This document shows positions 36,377-49,100 of a DNA stretch of 64,000 nt, piece by piece. The notes under the pieces were generated by a model that worked only from the letters and a program-made list of their open reading frames with translations, did no database searches and was not told where the DNA came from. Each line of letters opens with the position of its first letter. Position 1 is the first letter of the stretch. The translations under genes and the position numbers were made by a program. Location of the stretch: the NCBI RefSeq assembly GCF_023856365.1, contig NC_064540.1, positions 7,354,501 to 7,418,500 on the forward strand, written 5' to 3'. The stretch is from Brienomyrus brachyistius. Taxonomy: Eukaryota; Chordata; Actinopteri; Osteoglossiformes; Mormyridae.

Positions 36377-37639
36377 GGATGACGGCCTGGGAGCGGGACT
36401 CCAACCGAAAGACAAGGTTTCGTGATCCAGACTGGCAAACTTTTTTCCCGGATTTTCTTTTCGCCAATTAGAAGTAGTGATCAACCCGGCTAGCTAGTGC
36501 AGTAAGTAGCCGGTGATTTTTTTTTTCAGATCCGGATCCCACCTCCCCACAGATATAGCAGACCGAAAATAAACATTGACAACCACTATACGACATACCC
36601 TACTAGTAATGCTACGTGCTGGCCATGACCCTACCCAGTTAGATCCCCTTAACCAGCAGACACAGAGGCCACGCTACTAGCTCCCACAAACCGCAGCGCG
36701 CTACACCTCCACCTGGCTGGCTACACACTTCTGCTCCCCGGCTCTTAACGAGTGCTTAAGACACATCGACCGTCGACGTCCCTCCGAAAGAAATAGGACG
36801 AGAGCTGCTTAGATTAACCGACACTAGTAGTCTGGAGAGATGTAATAATTCTAAAATATTAACTTGTCAGCGACCTGTACGTGGGTCGGCGAATATACCT
36901 CCCCATGTAGCTAGCTCTACAGCTAGCCAGCGCTAGCGTTTCCCTCGCTTCGGCCCACTTCACACCCCTTATAGTTAATTACTGGACCGGTTGCGACCCA
37001 ATGACACACAGTCACCGCCGGCTGCACATTTACATATAGGTTTCTGGCACTTTCCTCAAATTTCGAGACTCTGCCTCATAGATGACTACTCTTTGGTCTC
37101 TATTCAGCAACGTGCATTATTACAAAAAGTACACGTACTTCACAGTCCCAGTAAATTCACTTACCACTCCCCATGCCGAAACCCCCGTGCTAGCCAGCTA
37201 ACTAAATATATCGTCCTACCGCAAAAAATCCAGCATCCGGCAGTTATTACGCCGGAACACGGGCAAACTCCCGAAATCACTCACTGCGTATCTCAAGCAG
37301 CCTCAAATTTTCTTAAAAGTTGCCAATATGTTGGCCAGCCAGGCCTATCAATAACCCAGAGTGGGAACCCGGTCCGTCTCACTCCCGCCTTTGGACGGCG
37401 GCTGAGGTCGTGGTCGAGCGGCGACGCCGTGAACTTTCTGACCCGAAAACCAAAACAGATCCGCTCCTTTTCTATTTTCCTGGGAAACGCGGAAAACCTA
37501 GACGCCTTCGCCGCAGCCACAACCGCCGCTCACTCCCCGACGATTTTACAACGCATTCCGTACTAAGCCATAGGCCACGTTGTTCCTATGAGGAGTAAAC
37601 AAAATATCGGACGGGAAAAGAAAAATCAACCGGCCATAG

Positions 37640-37880
37640 ATTATTGTCCACTCCGGTAAATTCGAGGACAAATCCGAACAGCTCGCCCTTCTCCACAAGC
37701 GACGGCCGCCATACTGGAAATGAAATACATACCGGGCTGCGACGCCGTGCTCGCGCTCGGGCACGCGAGGAGCACGGGGCGGTGCCCGTTTTGACACTGG
37801 CAGATCTTTGTCCAATCAAAGAACACGGTCGCGTGCTGCGCAGCCAATGCGCGCGGCGCCGCGACGCGTGCAAAATTTGC
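37640..37880 (-). promoter_or_regulatory. Putative slmap promoter / CpG-rich region
   Basis: A GC- and CpG-rich stretch about 1.3-1.5 kb upstream of the slmap start codon. It has two CCAAT boxes (37812-37816 and 37844-37848 on the plus strand, inverted relative to slmap) and many CG dinucleotides (for example gcgcgcggcgccgcgacgcg). It is inferred to be the TATA-less promoter. The transcription start and any 5' UTR intron between it and 36376 cannot be fixed from sequence alone. Confidence 0.45.
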
Positions 37881-39044
37881 TCTGGTTGTCACTGAACTTC
37901 GGGGAAAGAGAGGAATTTAAAAATTACTGAACAAAAATATTCAAGGAAACATCCATTGCTAGATAGCAAAAAACACTAGGTGGTCGATTTTTCTACACCT
38001 ACAACACCCTATAACATGACATGTATGGTATATTTCCCGAAACCTAGTTAGCTGTTAGCTTTCTAAACTAATTGTAGTAGTTTGGTGCAAGCAATAAAAG
38101 CATCTGTGCTTACTATATTCAGGTTCGACCAGTTAGGTACAGGCAATATTAAGCATCTGTGCCTAGCATGAGCTGCTGCTTTGTTATTGCAACGTTTAAA
38201 CCCACCGCAGCCGAATACAGGCATTTCATGATTGAAGGGTAATACAAATTTAAGTGGCATAGTTCTTAAACTATTTCGTTTGAGCCACACAGTTTCTCCC
38301 TAAATAGCCTCACATTTCCTATGGGTAATTTTGAGACACAAAAAGGATTTAAAAGATTCAAGTGATTGTCAGACAGATAAGAGCAAAGAAGTCAGGAATG
38401 AAGAACCCCACCCACAAAGAGAAAGCCAGTGTGGTGCGGTGAAACGAATGTCTTACCAAATGAACTTCTCCTACTACTGTCTAATAATGTCTCCAGAAGG
38501 CTAATTTCTTGTGCTGTCAGTGGAATTGAGTAAGCTCATTTTAGAAACGTGCATAAATAACTATTCAAGACATGGATGATGATAGATATGTTTTTTTTTT
38601 TCGTTAAAGGGAGCAGCATTTCAGTCTAGAATCTCAGAAGGTTTAGTCCCTGAGCATGTCGTTCAGAAAAGTCTAACACGCAATATTGACCAATTTAGCT
38701 AAAGGATAGAAATGTTGGAGACCTAAAACAATATAAAGGTGTTTATTCATTTGCTCTAGATACATGTTTTTTAAAATTATTTTAGCTTAAAATAGACAAA
38801 TACTAAGATGGACTAAAACGAAAACGTCTGGGAGGTTTTTTTTTTTTTTTACAATATATTTAATCGAATTTTTAATTTTAGGCAATTGTTTCTGTTTTAA
38901 CAGTTGTTACTGATGTCTATATAATGGTATGATGCCTTTAAAAGTCCCTCATGTTTCACATTTTATGTTTGATGCATTTATATATAATGTTTTTCCCCAC
39001 TGCATTTTTAATTCTGTTTAATGTTCTAATGCTCTATCCCGTGC

Positions 39045-39570
39045 AGCACAGGGCACAAGCCTAGGGTACACCCTGGACGGGATGGCATGTCATTGCTGGC
39101 TCAGTCATACACGTTCAGCAATTTGAGGCACCAGTTAGGATAGCTGCATGCTTTCGGGTGTCTTATTAAGAGGTATGGTTAGGGTCTTTGGTTTGGCATT
39201 CAAATATCGACACAAGCTGCCCCCAGTGAAATTGCTGCAGTATTTTGTTATGAGACCTTTAGCTCACCAAATTAACATACACTACTCCTCTTTATACCCC
39301 CGTACCATGCTTAGAAAAAGCAGTCTTTGTAGGAGGCACAGTGGCTCAGAAGTTAGTTTTGTCACCTTGTAGCTGCAGGCTTATGGATTTAATACATTCC
39401 CACATGTGTCCCTGTAGACCTTTCAGGTTCATTCGGTACCCATGTGTTTTTTATGGCTACTCTAATTTCGTCTCACAATCCAAAGATATGTTCCTAGATT
39501 TAGGTCTAATATGTCTGAATGACCTGCAGTCAGTGAATGCTTGTGTAGTTACCCTGTGTTTAACTGGTGT
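39045..39570 (+). repeat. SINE/interspersed repeat fragments
   Basis: Two degraded pieces. 39045-39145 has gggcacaagcctagggtaca ccctggacgggat. 39330-39570 has ggaggcacagtggctcagaa, then cagtccaaagatatg-like text. Both resemble common fish interspersed repeats. Confidence 0.4.
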
Positions 39571-41284
39571 TCTCACCAGGTCAAACCTTACATCACATCT
39601 TCTGTTTCCAAAAGCTCTGGCCTGTAGCCGCATAATCACATAAGGATGATTAGATCATGAGTACCTATTGAAACACTGTCCAAACCCTCCTCAAAAAATA
39701 TATATATACTGACACCATACTGACATTGGCTACACATCAAAGGCCTTTTCCAGAAACTCAGGCAATGTATGTTAGCAAAACAATACCTGTTTGTAACTGA
39801 TTTGGCAGCTGTTACTAATTTACAGGAGGGCTGGTACTAAATCACATTAGATTTGCAGGAAATTACTGCAATCGTTGCAGCAAACTAGATCTGTCCTCTA
39901 GCAGTTTTATAGTGGTAGTGTAATGTTATGCATTCACAATATTTTCAAATCACATTAGCTTGCCAAGTTTCTACCGAAGCACTGTGGATATCTCGCATGT
40001 TACTTGTAACTGTTTCGTGTAATGTAAACTATTGATCGTTAAAAGTTAGTGTTTCTTATAATACATGCTCAAATTAGAGACATTTGACATATTAAATGCA
40101 ATAACACATCATAGCAAAATTAATAATCAAGACACCAATGAATCAAAAACAAATTTACACACCAAATCATGAATGCAGACATAGATATGTTTGGTTGACT
40201 CATCATAAATGACAAATAAATAATACATGCCAAGGTCACACCTAGCATGGCACTTGCAAAAGATATAGCTGTTCTGTATTGTGACTTTAAAACAAAACAT
40301 TGTGTGATAAAGTAAATTAGGAATTTTTTCAAATGCCAAAATTGACCTCCTGTTTTCTTATTGTATCACTGGATAAAATTGTCACCCCAGATAAAAATGT
40401 CAGCTAAGCAACAAAATAATGATGATGACACAATGGAAACATGGAATTACCACTGGCTTCTGCTGTGGCATTTCTTATTCAAGTGGAAAGCTTCAGTTGT
40501 ACCATAAGTGCCCACCAGTCTCAGTAAATAGTATTGTCCAACATGGATACCTGGATGAAGTCTCTGTAGCTAATCATGCTAATTAATCATTTACGACTTT
40601 CTTAGCCTTCCTACGTGTTCAGTGCTTAGATCCAATGCTTTTACCACTGCAGGAATCACAGACACATTCGGACACTTAAAATGTCCTGATTCGTTCTGTC
40701 CCATTAGTTTATAGTACAGTTTCTGCTTCTCCTTATTGTCCAAACCTCCTTTCTTTGACATTTACTTTGTGGTCTCAGTTTTAGCAACAATCAACTGCTG
40801 GTCATCCTTCCTGTTTATGTAAAAGATTTCACATGATATTTCTGTCAACTTTGTAACAGTCATTTAGAGGGGAAAAATGGAACCTCTGTCTTTATCCACA
40901 ATGATGAGGATGCTCAGTTATTTACTCTGTTATACCAAAGGTAATATATTTACTTAGCATGGACTTTTCTGAAATCCTCACTCATATATTGACATTAGGG
41001 CTCTTTTTATAAGGATATTATTGCCACCTTCCTGTAAGAAGCCCACGCTGATACAGAAGGTTGCCACACCCACCACCTGACAAACCACCTCAGGGATGAG
41101 AACCTGAGTGCAGCCGCGCAGCAGGTGATACCTCAGCACCACACTAGCCCAAATGCGACAGTGAGAAGTTGCTTTCCAGTGGCTGGAGAGCCAATCCTTT
41201 CACCAGCCCCCAAAGTTTCCCTGAAAGTTGGAGGGCCTGCTTGCTGAGCTGGATGTAGATTAACATCATGCCCAGGACAAAGCA

Positions 41285-41400
41285 AGAGCAGGTTAAGGGA
41301 CTTGTTCAAAGGCCCAACAGAGTAGGATCACTCGATCTTGGCATTCACAAGATTCAAACCAGTGACCTTCCGATTGCTAGCAAGTCGTACCATCTGCTGA
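41285..41400 (-). mobile_element. tRNA-derived SINE fragment
   Basis: Minus-strand copy: gattcaaaccagtgaccttc and the preceding gacttgttcaaaggcccaac. Confidence 0.5.
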
Positions 41401-41646
41401 ATTTACCATCTGATATTTTCTAGCAAAAACATATCAAATCAATACAAATTTCAGCTCAATGCAATTCTGTTATAAACAGTCTCTTACTCCAATTCCAGAA
41501 GTTTTCACTCTAGATCCAGATTATGTCATTATTGTTACTATTTATTTTTACTATTTTACTATTATTTTACTATTATTGTTACTACATTATTGTTACTAAG
41601 TCTTCTGTTATATGTGATCAAACAAAATTCTACAATGCCGATTATC

Positions 41647-41649
<3 letters not shown>

Positions 41650-41716
<67 letters not shown>
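41650..41716 (+). repeat. (AT)n(GT)n microsatellite
   Basis: About 43 bp of alternating AT followed by about 24 bp of GT. The open frames through it are low-complexity artefacts. Confidence 0.97.
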
Positions 41717-41865
41717 GTTGGGAATGTCAATATCTTCTACATAAGTTATCTGGCTAAGTAGAAATCTGACTTTGTGATACATGCCCCAGGTGTGAGTGTT
41801 GTGCGTGTGAGGGAGGAGGGAGAGAGAGAGGAGTACAATGTCAGACAAACTTGCTATATTGATCT

Positions 41866-42062
41866 TGAAGGGACATTTTTTCGGTCCTCACATCAGGAAA
41901 CTCAATTGTATAAAATCTTTGAATGCAATCAAAAAACTAAAATACCCAAAAGTCTTGTATTTTGTTGGGTCAATTATGGTTACGGTTAGGGCGGGTAGAG
42001 GTTTGCATAGTTGAAGTTGACTATAGAAATTAACGGACGGTCTCCATAAATAAGTCTGTGTA
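41866..42062 (+). repeat. Dispersed repeat, copy 2, upstream of dennd6a
   Basis: Reverse-oriented homologue of 21039-21300. It sits about 0.6 kb upstream of the putative dennd6a promoter and just after the AT/GT microsatellite and a GAGAGG tract. Confidence 0.6.
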
Positions 42063-42689
42063 TTATTTCACTATTTTCCTCCGACTACTGCAGTTTTTTC
42101 ATACAAGTCAAAAACCAGGAAACAGGTGAATCGGCGTTTCTAATTGCCCTTTGCGTGAATGCGTCTAGCGGTGGACTAGGATCTCTTCTAGGAGTTTTCC
42201 TTTCCTTGTGCTCTATGCTTCCTGGGGTGACCAGAAAAGCAGCAAGATGCAAAGACGAGTTTAATTTACAGCCTACTTCATTTTACAAGACTCGGTATAG
42301 GCAAACTTTGTTTGCTGTCTCTTTAATGGGAGGAATTCGTAACGTGGTTGCCAGATTTCCCTTCACATTCCACCATCACGGATTCTCATTTATTTTACGT
42401 CCGATACAATAGTCAAGTGGAATAATAAAAGTAATTAGTGCAATCAAATATATTTGTTTGTATTTCGTTTAAATATTTAACTGTAGCTCCATTTCACAGT
42501 ATGAACAAGTTGGGATTTAGGACAGTTGGGAAACCATGTAGTTTTTACACCGGTGTATTTATTTAGAAATGGTTTAGAAGAATTTGCATGTTTTTGTATT
42601 TTAGTGGCATTCGCCATTTTACAAATTTATTTTTTGTAATCGAAATGATTCCTCGATATGACATTAACACAGAGCATAAGTTTGGCAAC

Positions 42690-42923
42690 CACCGTGTTTC
42701 GCCCCGAAGCCCGTCCTCTTTCCGCTTTAGTGTAGTGCTGATGCGGAGCGTCTTGCGTCGCCGTCGCCTGGACGTCGCATCGTTTTTTTAACTTCTTGTG
42801 AAAATTGTTTTTGTTTTGGTTTTCACGGGATTATTAAAGGATCGATTGCTAAAGTTGCGTTGGAGGAGGAGGAGGAGGAGGAGGAGGAGGAGGAGCGAAT
42901 AAAAAGAGCCACCGTGGGACACT
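42690..42923 (+). promoter_or_regulatory. Putative dennd6a promoter and 5' UTR
   Basis: CpG-enriched sequence just before the dennd6a ATG (for example cttgcgtcgccgtcgcctgg and gacgtcgcatcg), with no TATA box at a typical position. An in-frame TAA at 42900-42902 closes the upstream frame. The start context is gacactATGg, with G at +4. The position of the transcription start is inferred. Confidence 0.45.
42862..42895 (+). repeat. (GGA)n trinucleotide tract in the dennd6a 5' UTR
   Basis: About 11 GGA units ending 28 bp before the ATG. The tract would be a purine-rich part of the 5' leader if transcription starts upstream of it. The matching minus-strand proline-run frame is an artefact. Confidence 0.9.
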
Positions 42924-43145
42924 ATGGCCTTGCATGGTCAAGGGGGAATGGAGGAACCGGTTGAGGAGCCCGAAGACTTTCGGCAAGGGGACGTCAGCAT
43001 CTCCTCGGCGATTGAATTGCCCGACGCGGTGCCCGGAGTTGAGACTCCCGCGGAGCCGCTGCTTTTGCCTTGGGACCGCTTCTCCGCCTGGCTGCACTGT
43101 ATCTGCGTGGTGGGCTTTGATCTGGAGCTGGGGCAGGCGGTGGAG
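42924..43145 (+). CDS. dennd6a: dennd6a exon 1
   Basis: Residues 1-74, from MALHGQGG through an acidic N-terminal tail to the start of the DENN module ([20 protein letters not shown] then VE). Donor GAG|gtaaag, phase 0. Confidence 0.95.
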
Positions 43146-46100
43146 GTAAAGCGCCCGTTAGCTTGCTAGCCAGTTAGCGTGCTAGCGCTGCAAGTTTTAT
43201 GTCAGTCCCACACATTTCAGTGACAATAATAGGCACCGTCTTCTTTTACGACGCCGTCAAGCAGACATATAATCACCACATACGGATATTTATTAAACAG
43301 CCGGCCTGTGTGAAACGGGCTGAGTTATTTTGTGTGCTTTCTCTTTAAATGAACAGTCATTCTAAGATGGTTTGCAGCCACTTCAGGCCATGGCCGTGTT
43401 CGCCGTGTATTTCTACAGATTAAAAATACGCCTACCTCTGTTGTCTGACAGACTAATAAGGTGGAAGAACTTACTCCTGAAGAAAAGCCCTTCACTTTTT
43501 TTTGGTTATGTCACGTGCAATAACATGTCAGTCTTCTTTTGCGGATGTCTTTCTGTCACGAGTAGGGAAACGTTTTTATAGAGTAGAAATGTGGTTGGTA
43601 ATGCGATGTACTCTATGTCTAAAAGATTTTTTAAAGCCTTTTAGGTGTCTGTTTTAGTGCTGTTATCTGAAAAGCATCCTGAGCACATAAGGGGTTGAGG
43701 TTTGCCCAGACATTTTGGACAAAAGCGTCCGCTAAATAATTAAATGTAATGTAAATGTGTCCGAATCTGCAACAAGTCCAATCTCCAGGCTATTGCTATC
43801 ATTTGTGATCTACCAATTCAGGATCACCTACCAGAATGTCCCAAACTGGTCAGTGTTTATTTTCATATTTGCACCACTGCATCAGAAAGTTATTCTTAAA
43901 TTCTAAATTTCCTTATACTTTTATCTCTCTTCCAGGTCATTTACCCACACCACTCAAAACTCACAGACAAAGAGGTAAGTATGTAGTGCAGTCTGTGTCG
44001 TTTCATAATGTGTTTTAAACTTCCTTCCTAAATGCATAGTGACTGGCTCTCACTTCTATCTTGTCTTTTCAGAAAACAAGTATATGTTACCTGTCTTTCC
44101 CAGACTCAAATTCAGGTAAATCTCATTTTGTTTTCCGTACAGTAATGCTAGTTTTTATATATAACAATGTTGCTTTCCCTCCTCACTGACAATACCCTGA
44201 ATTCCCCAGCACATTTTGTTGTTTCTCCCAACATACTCTGAGTACATTAATTCTTGTCCTCTCTACCAGATGTTGTCAGCCGTTAGGGTTATAGGTCTGA
44301 GCTGATTGGTTTTCCTGACTTACAATGCAGGGCTTTACTTAGGCGGCCGAATCATAAATCTTGCTGTGAGGTTTTGGTTGCTGAGGATGCAGGTCTGTAG
44401 ATGGCCAATCGGTTTCAGACTGTGAGCGCTAGGTTAGGCAACAGTAGGGTTTTCCTTGCTGCTTGAGTCTTGCCTGGTTGCACTTCATAGTCAATGATAA
44501 TGTTATTTCCTATCGCTCTTGTTATATGGAATATTTATGAAATGTGGTGATCACAGATTACAAGTTGGAGGTAAAAATGAAAAATTTCTGAGTATGCGAC
44601 GAAAACACTGTAAATTCTTAACCATTCAGTGACTGAGGTTTGGAGTCATTGGTACCTATCCTAGGTGGATTGTCCTGAAATGCAATCTGTGAGACCCCTG
44701 TCCTAGGTGGATTGTCCTGAAATGCAATCTGTGAGACCCTTGTCCTAGGTGGATTGTCCTGAAATGCAATCTGTGAGACCCTTGTCCTAGGTGGATTGTC
44801 CTGAAATGCAATCTGTGAGACCCTTGTCCTAGGTGGATTGTCCTGAAATGCAATCTGTGAGACCCCTGTCCTAGGTGGATTGTCCTGAAATGCAATCTGT
44901 GAGACCCCTGTCCTAGGTGGATTGTCCTGAAATGCAATCTGTGAGACCCCTGTCCTAGGTGGATTGTCCTGAAATGCAATCTGTGAGACCAGTGTGAGAT
45001 CCCTTGTATCATGCTACATGACAGCATTACAAGATAGGACAGTCGTGTTTGAAGTCCTAGAGGGCCTGAATCTTTATTAGAATACATTTCGCCCTGTGTG
45101 TTTGTCCCAGTGTGAGACATTAAATAACCACTCCCACGGGTATGCCTTTGCTTCTCTCAGTGTACCATGTGCACACCCAGTGTGCATGTACAGCAGGTTC
45201 AGAACTGATCTGATGTCCTGTACCTAGTTGGCCGGGAAGAAAGACACAGGGTTTGTGAGCCTGTTGTGAGCTGTGGTTGGTTGTCATTGGAGGTTGTAGT
45301 ATTAAACACAAGGAGACGCAGGAGAGAGTTAAATAACATCGTATAACCGAAACTGTTGTTGGGGAACAAAGGGTGGAGTGAAAGCAAAACCATACAAAGA
45401 AGAGAATATATGACACAACCGTGACGGTGAGGAATCTTGCTGCTTTTTCATTAGACTCTCCATATGAAAGTCACTTTTTGTCAGAAAAGCTGTGTGCGGC
45501 TCAGTGGGTTAGGATGCTGTCTATGTCACCGGAAGGTTGCCGGTTTGAATCCCAGGGATGGCAGTGTAATTTCACTGCCGGGGCCTTGAGTAAGGGCCTT
45601 ACTCGTCTATTGCTCAAGGGACTGTCTGACAATGCTCGCTCAAAAATGGGAATCACTTTGGGTAAAAGTATCCACTGCATAAGTAAAATGCAGCACAGCT
45701 TCTTTCTAGCAATGAATATTCATTATGCAGGTCACCGATCCCTTTATTTCGTTGCAGCTGTAGTAGGTAAGCTGTTTTGAGAAGGCCGGACTGCTCTTTG
45801 CAAGTGGTGTAAAGTTAAGCTACAGGCTGTTTTGTTTTTACTGTGCTAAGAGGTCTGTAAATACTAAGCCTACCTGGGTGAGAACATGAACTGGGAGGTT
45901 TCTGCGTCAGTAGGAGTCCAGAGTGGAATGTGACGCTGTTTGTTTCTGTTTTCTTGTTGGAGACGGCATCTAATTTATTATTATTACTTCTGTTTCAGTC
46001 ATTTTTTTTGCTTGATTTTGGAAAATTTTGTGCTTGTTTGTTTCACTGACTGTAAAGTATTAATAGGTACCGGGCAGGTAAAAATTGTAAATTGGCCCAG

Positions 46101-49100
46101 GGTAAATTTAATAATTCAGAATGTTTTCTGTTGATACCAAATAAAGACAAAAACTTGAAGTCAACCCTTTAACTTTTTACTGGTTTTTGAGATGCAGTTA
46201 TTGGGTTTAACCCCTGACCTGACGAGTGGGGAAACTTTGTTTCTCAGGCTTTAATTTGGTACCTGGTTTAATGGCATTTATTGTGGGCTTCAGTGAGAAA
46301 ATTGACGTGAAATTGATTTTAAGTGAAGGATGCTTAAAAATCATTGCATTTCAATTGGTGGTTTCAGTGCGTTTTTTGGAAAAAAAATGACAAGAAAAGA
46401 ATAAGAAATATCTTATTTTCCTTGAAAAATGTAAGACAATGTGGCTGTAGAAAACAGGTTGGAAGGAGAGCAGAAATCTATGAGTAAAATGAATGAATCA
46501 TTTTTGTCTGTTCTAGTGCGTGAGCTTCGAACATGGAGCTTTCTTCCCGCATTTGTTATGTCATTTTCAAAGTTACAGCAACCTGTTACTGTGACTGTGC
46601 AGTGTACAAGTACAGTGGCCTTTGTTACATCGGTTCAGGAACCATCGCACGTGGAAATTGAGCTGAAAGAGAGGTACGTCATCTCTGTGCCCTCCCCCTC
46701 CGTGTTCATCCAATCTCAGGTTTCGAATAAGCGTGTCGAGTAGCCAGGTCACTAAATTGGTGCCATTGCAGTACCGGCAACGTCAAGTATGGCCAACCAT
46801 GAATGACCGATCAGGGGCGTCCATCCCGTGGTAATGACATCACTGCGGAAGAGCAGTCACTTTCAGAAAAGTTCTTTTTTCACTTTCTGACTAGTAATTT
46901 TCGCACTTTGGTTTAGAGTGAAGTTTATGACTGTAAAAAGCTAACTATCATGTACTACATTTATGTTTCCGATTGCCGATCCTCTGAGTTTTAAGATGAA
47001 ATGTCTCCTCTTCTTCTTTTTCTGTCCCCATGGTTCAGTAGATTAGATGTTTTGAAGGTTATTTCATCAACTTCCTCATGACGACTTCTCCTGAAATTGC
47101 TTTGATCAGATCTGGTTACTGATTTTCTGTTATGCCTATCCTGTCCGAGCTTAAGGACCTCTCACTGTACATGGTCTCTGCCGTAATAGTTAAGCAGGAT
47201 TGACTGGCTGCATGCACTTGGTTGTGTAGAAGGCCCTTTGCAGGCTTTCCTATTATCCAGTCTGGTTTCGACTTGGTACATGGGAGAATGGCAGCGGTAA
47301 TGGAGCCCCGTGGATGCGCATCAAATCAGAAGCTCAGCTATGCTCCCCATGGGGCTGCAGGCAGCTGGGCACCTTGGTCTTTCAACCGAAAGGTCGCTGG
47401 TTCACGACACAACAGGAAGCCCTGCTCGTTACCCTTCAACTAGATGTGTAAAGGCAACTTGCTTTAGGGGAAATATCCACCAGCATTAGATGCACAGAGG
47501 AAAAATATTAGTCCTTTCATCCAAAAGGAGAACATTGGCTGTGGTTTTAAAATGTTTTAATTAGTGTTGCAGAATTGGTCTAGTGAATTGTGGAAGACAG
47601 TTTTATTTTGGTCCTTAATGCAGACTATTTATTAATAAGTAATATTGTGGTTGAAGTAAAGACTCAATGAGGAAAACAGGAATTAAATGACATCCAACTT
47701 AGGCAGTGACGGCAGCTCTCACAGATATACTGTCTGTGTGGAGATTGGAACATAAATGTCTCATTAAGAAGTGATGGATTGATGAAAACTTGCTATTTTG
47801 ATTCTTATAGAGAACGCTGGAAATTCCCCAAGTTTTATTGAAAAATTCTAATGCACCACACCTACATCCAATATTCTTCTATATTTTTGTTATTTAAGGA
47901 AGATACTGTAAGCAGATGCAAATTCATTCTAAATAACCATTTATTCTTTGATATATTGTCATCTGAAAATGGTGTGGTGGTGACCCCACAGCTTGGGGTC
48001 AGAATCCGAAAAAAATGTCTGGGGTTGAACCAAAAACTGATTTTTGCAGGTCCATAACTTTGAAGTGCTTCCCCTGAGCTTAATTTTACTGATTCTGAAA
48101 GAGCAGGGAAAAGTAGGCCAGGAGAGCAATTTGCAGCTCTCTAGCATGCTTAGAAATGAAGATATGGTCTCCTGAAAACCCTTCAAATTATACGTGTGAT
48201 TCGCGAATGCAAAAAAGGGGCGTGGCACCCAAATTTGAAAGGGCCATAACTTTGGACTGCATTAGCATTTTTCAATAAAACTTGGGGAATTTTCAGTGTT
48301 CTCTATAAGGATCAAAATACTAAGTTTTCATCAAAATCAGGAATGATGCCCGTGGAACTTTTCTGGACATTGGTTGATTTTGGCACGGACTGACCCTCCA
48401 GTGTCAGAATGGTGAGGTCAGCCTGTATGAGCATGAAAAGCCAGATGTGTGGAGGTCAAAAGGATTGCGTGTCTGCTGAAGGCCTTTTTCTTGGAGGATG
48501 AGCTATACATGAGCCTCTGGTGAGCCAGAGTGTTTGGTTGTCTTGGAAACTTGCTGACCGATCAACAGCTTTCACTGAATTCGAGTCATGGGTTCGTCTT
48601 GCATCACCAAGCTGGCCTCAGCTTTTGGGTCGAAGCAGCATGAATCCGCTTCGCATATGACACTGGAATACGCAGCTCTGGAAAAGCTGAGGATGTAGTG
48701 CCCAGTGGGAATTTGTCTGAGCTTCAAAGAATTCCTAATCTTCCAAAGCCTCCCATGTGAGATGGTATTTGAGGAATGTTCCATGTTGGCACAAGAAAGA
48801 GACTGTTTGCTGTGTTGGCTCTAGAGCTTTGTGAGGCTTCTTTCTCTGTCTGTATATATTCAATGAACCTATTGATTTGAAGAATCAAAATTCACGAGCA
48901 TGTGTGGGAAGACTTTTGAGGTCATGATTAAAGCTGCATAGTTCATGTTTCAGGAGAACAGGTCTCACTTTTATGGAGTCAGGGGACCCTTCTTAAAACT
49001 GTATGAATGGTGGTTAGAGAGTGTTGTCTACGCGCCTCTATTTTTAGAACCTTCCTTCCACTAAAATCCATGGATTGGGTTAAATTGTAGGGTGACATCA

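Larger units (their letters stand above)
37881..42689. other. Intergenic region between slmap and dennd6a
   Basis: AT-rich and repeat-rich, with no supported gene. It contains SINE-type repeat fragments (39045-39145, 39330-39570, 41285-41400), an AT/GT microsatellite (41650-41716) and a dispersed repeat (41866-42062). Open frames here are short and low-complexity. Confidence 0.6.

Noticed and set aside
36377..36484. Apparent 36-residue N-terminal extension of slmap in the same open frame
   Set aside because: The first codon of that frame is TTG, not ATG. The first in-frame ATG after the TAG at 36494-36496 is the conserved MPSALA start at 36376.
36991..37566. 191-codon plus-strand open frame upstream of slmap
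   Set aside because: No recognisable domain, and it lies in the GC-moderate 5' region of slmap on the opposite strand. Likely chance.
41523..41744. Hydrophobic open frame with a tyrosine/isoleucine run
   Set aside because: It is translated AT/GT microsatellite and AT-rich DNA, not a membrane protein.
44656..45120. 154-codon minus-strand open frame with 14-residue repeats
   Set aside because: It is a by-product of the 42-bp tandem repeat inside a dennd6a intron. No homology, no splice context, and the repeat length alone keeps it open.
47340..47415. Possible tRNA gene
   Set aside because: It has T-arm-like and anticodon-loop-like words but no pairing acceptor stem. It continues into SINE-type sequence.
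48572..48784. 70-codon minus-strand frame that looked coding-like
   Set aside because: I found no family resemblance, no splice partner and no repeat match. Left unannotated inside dennd6a intron 3.
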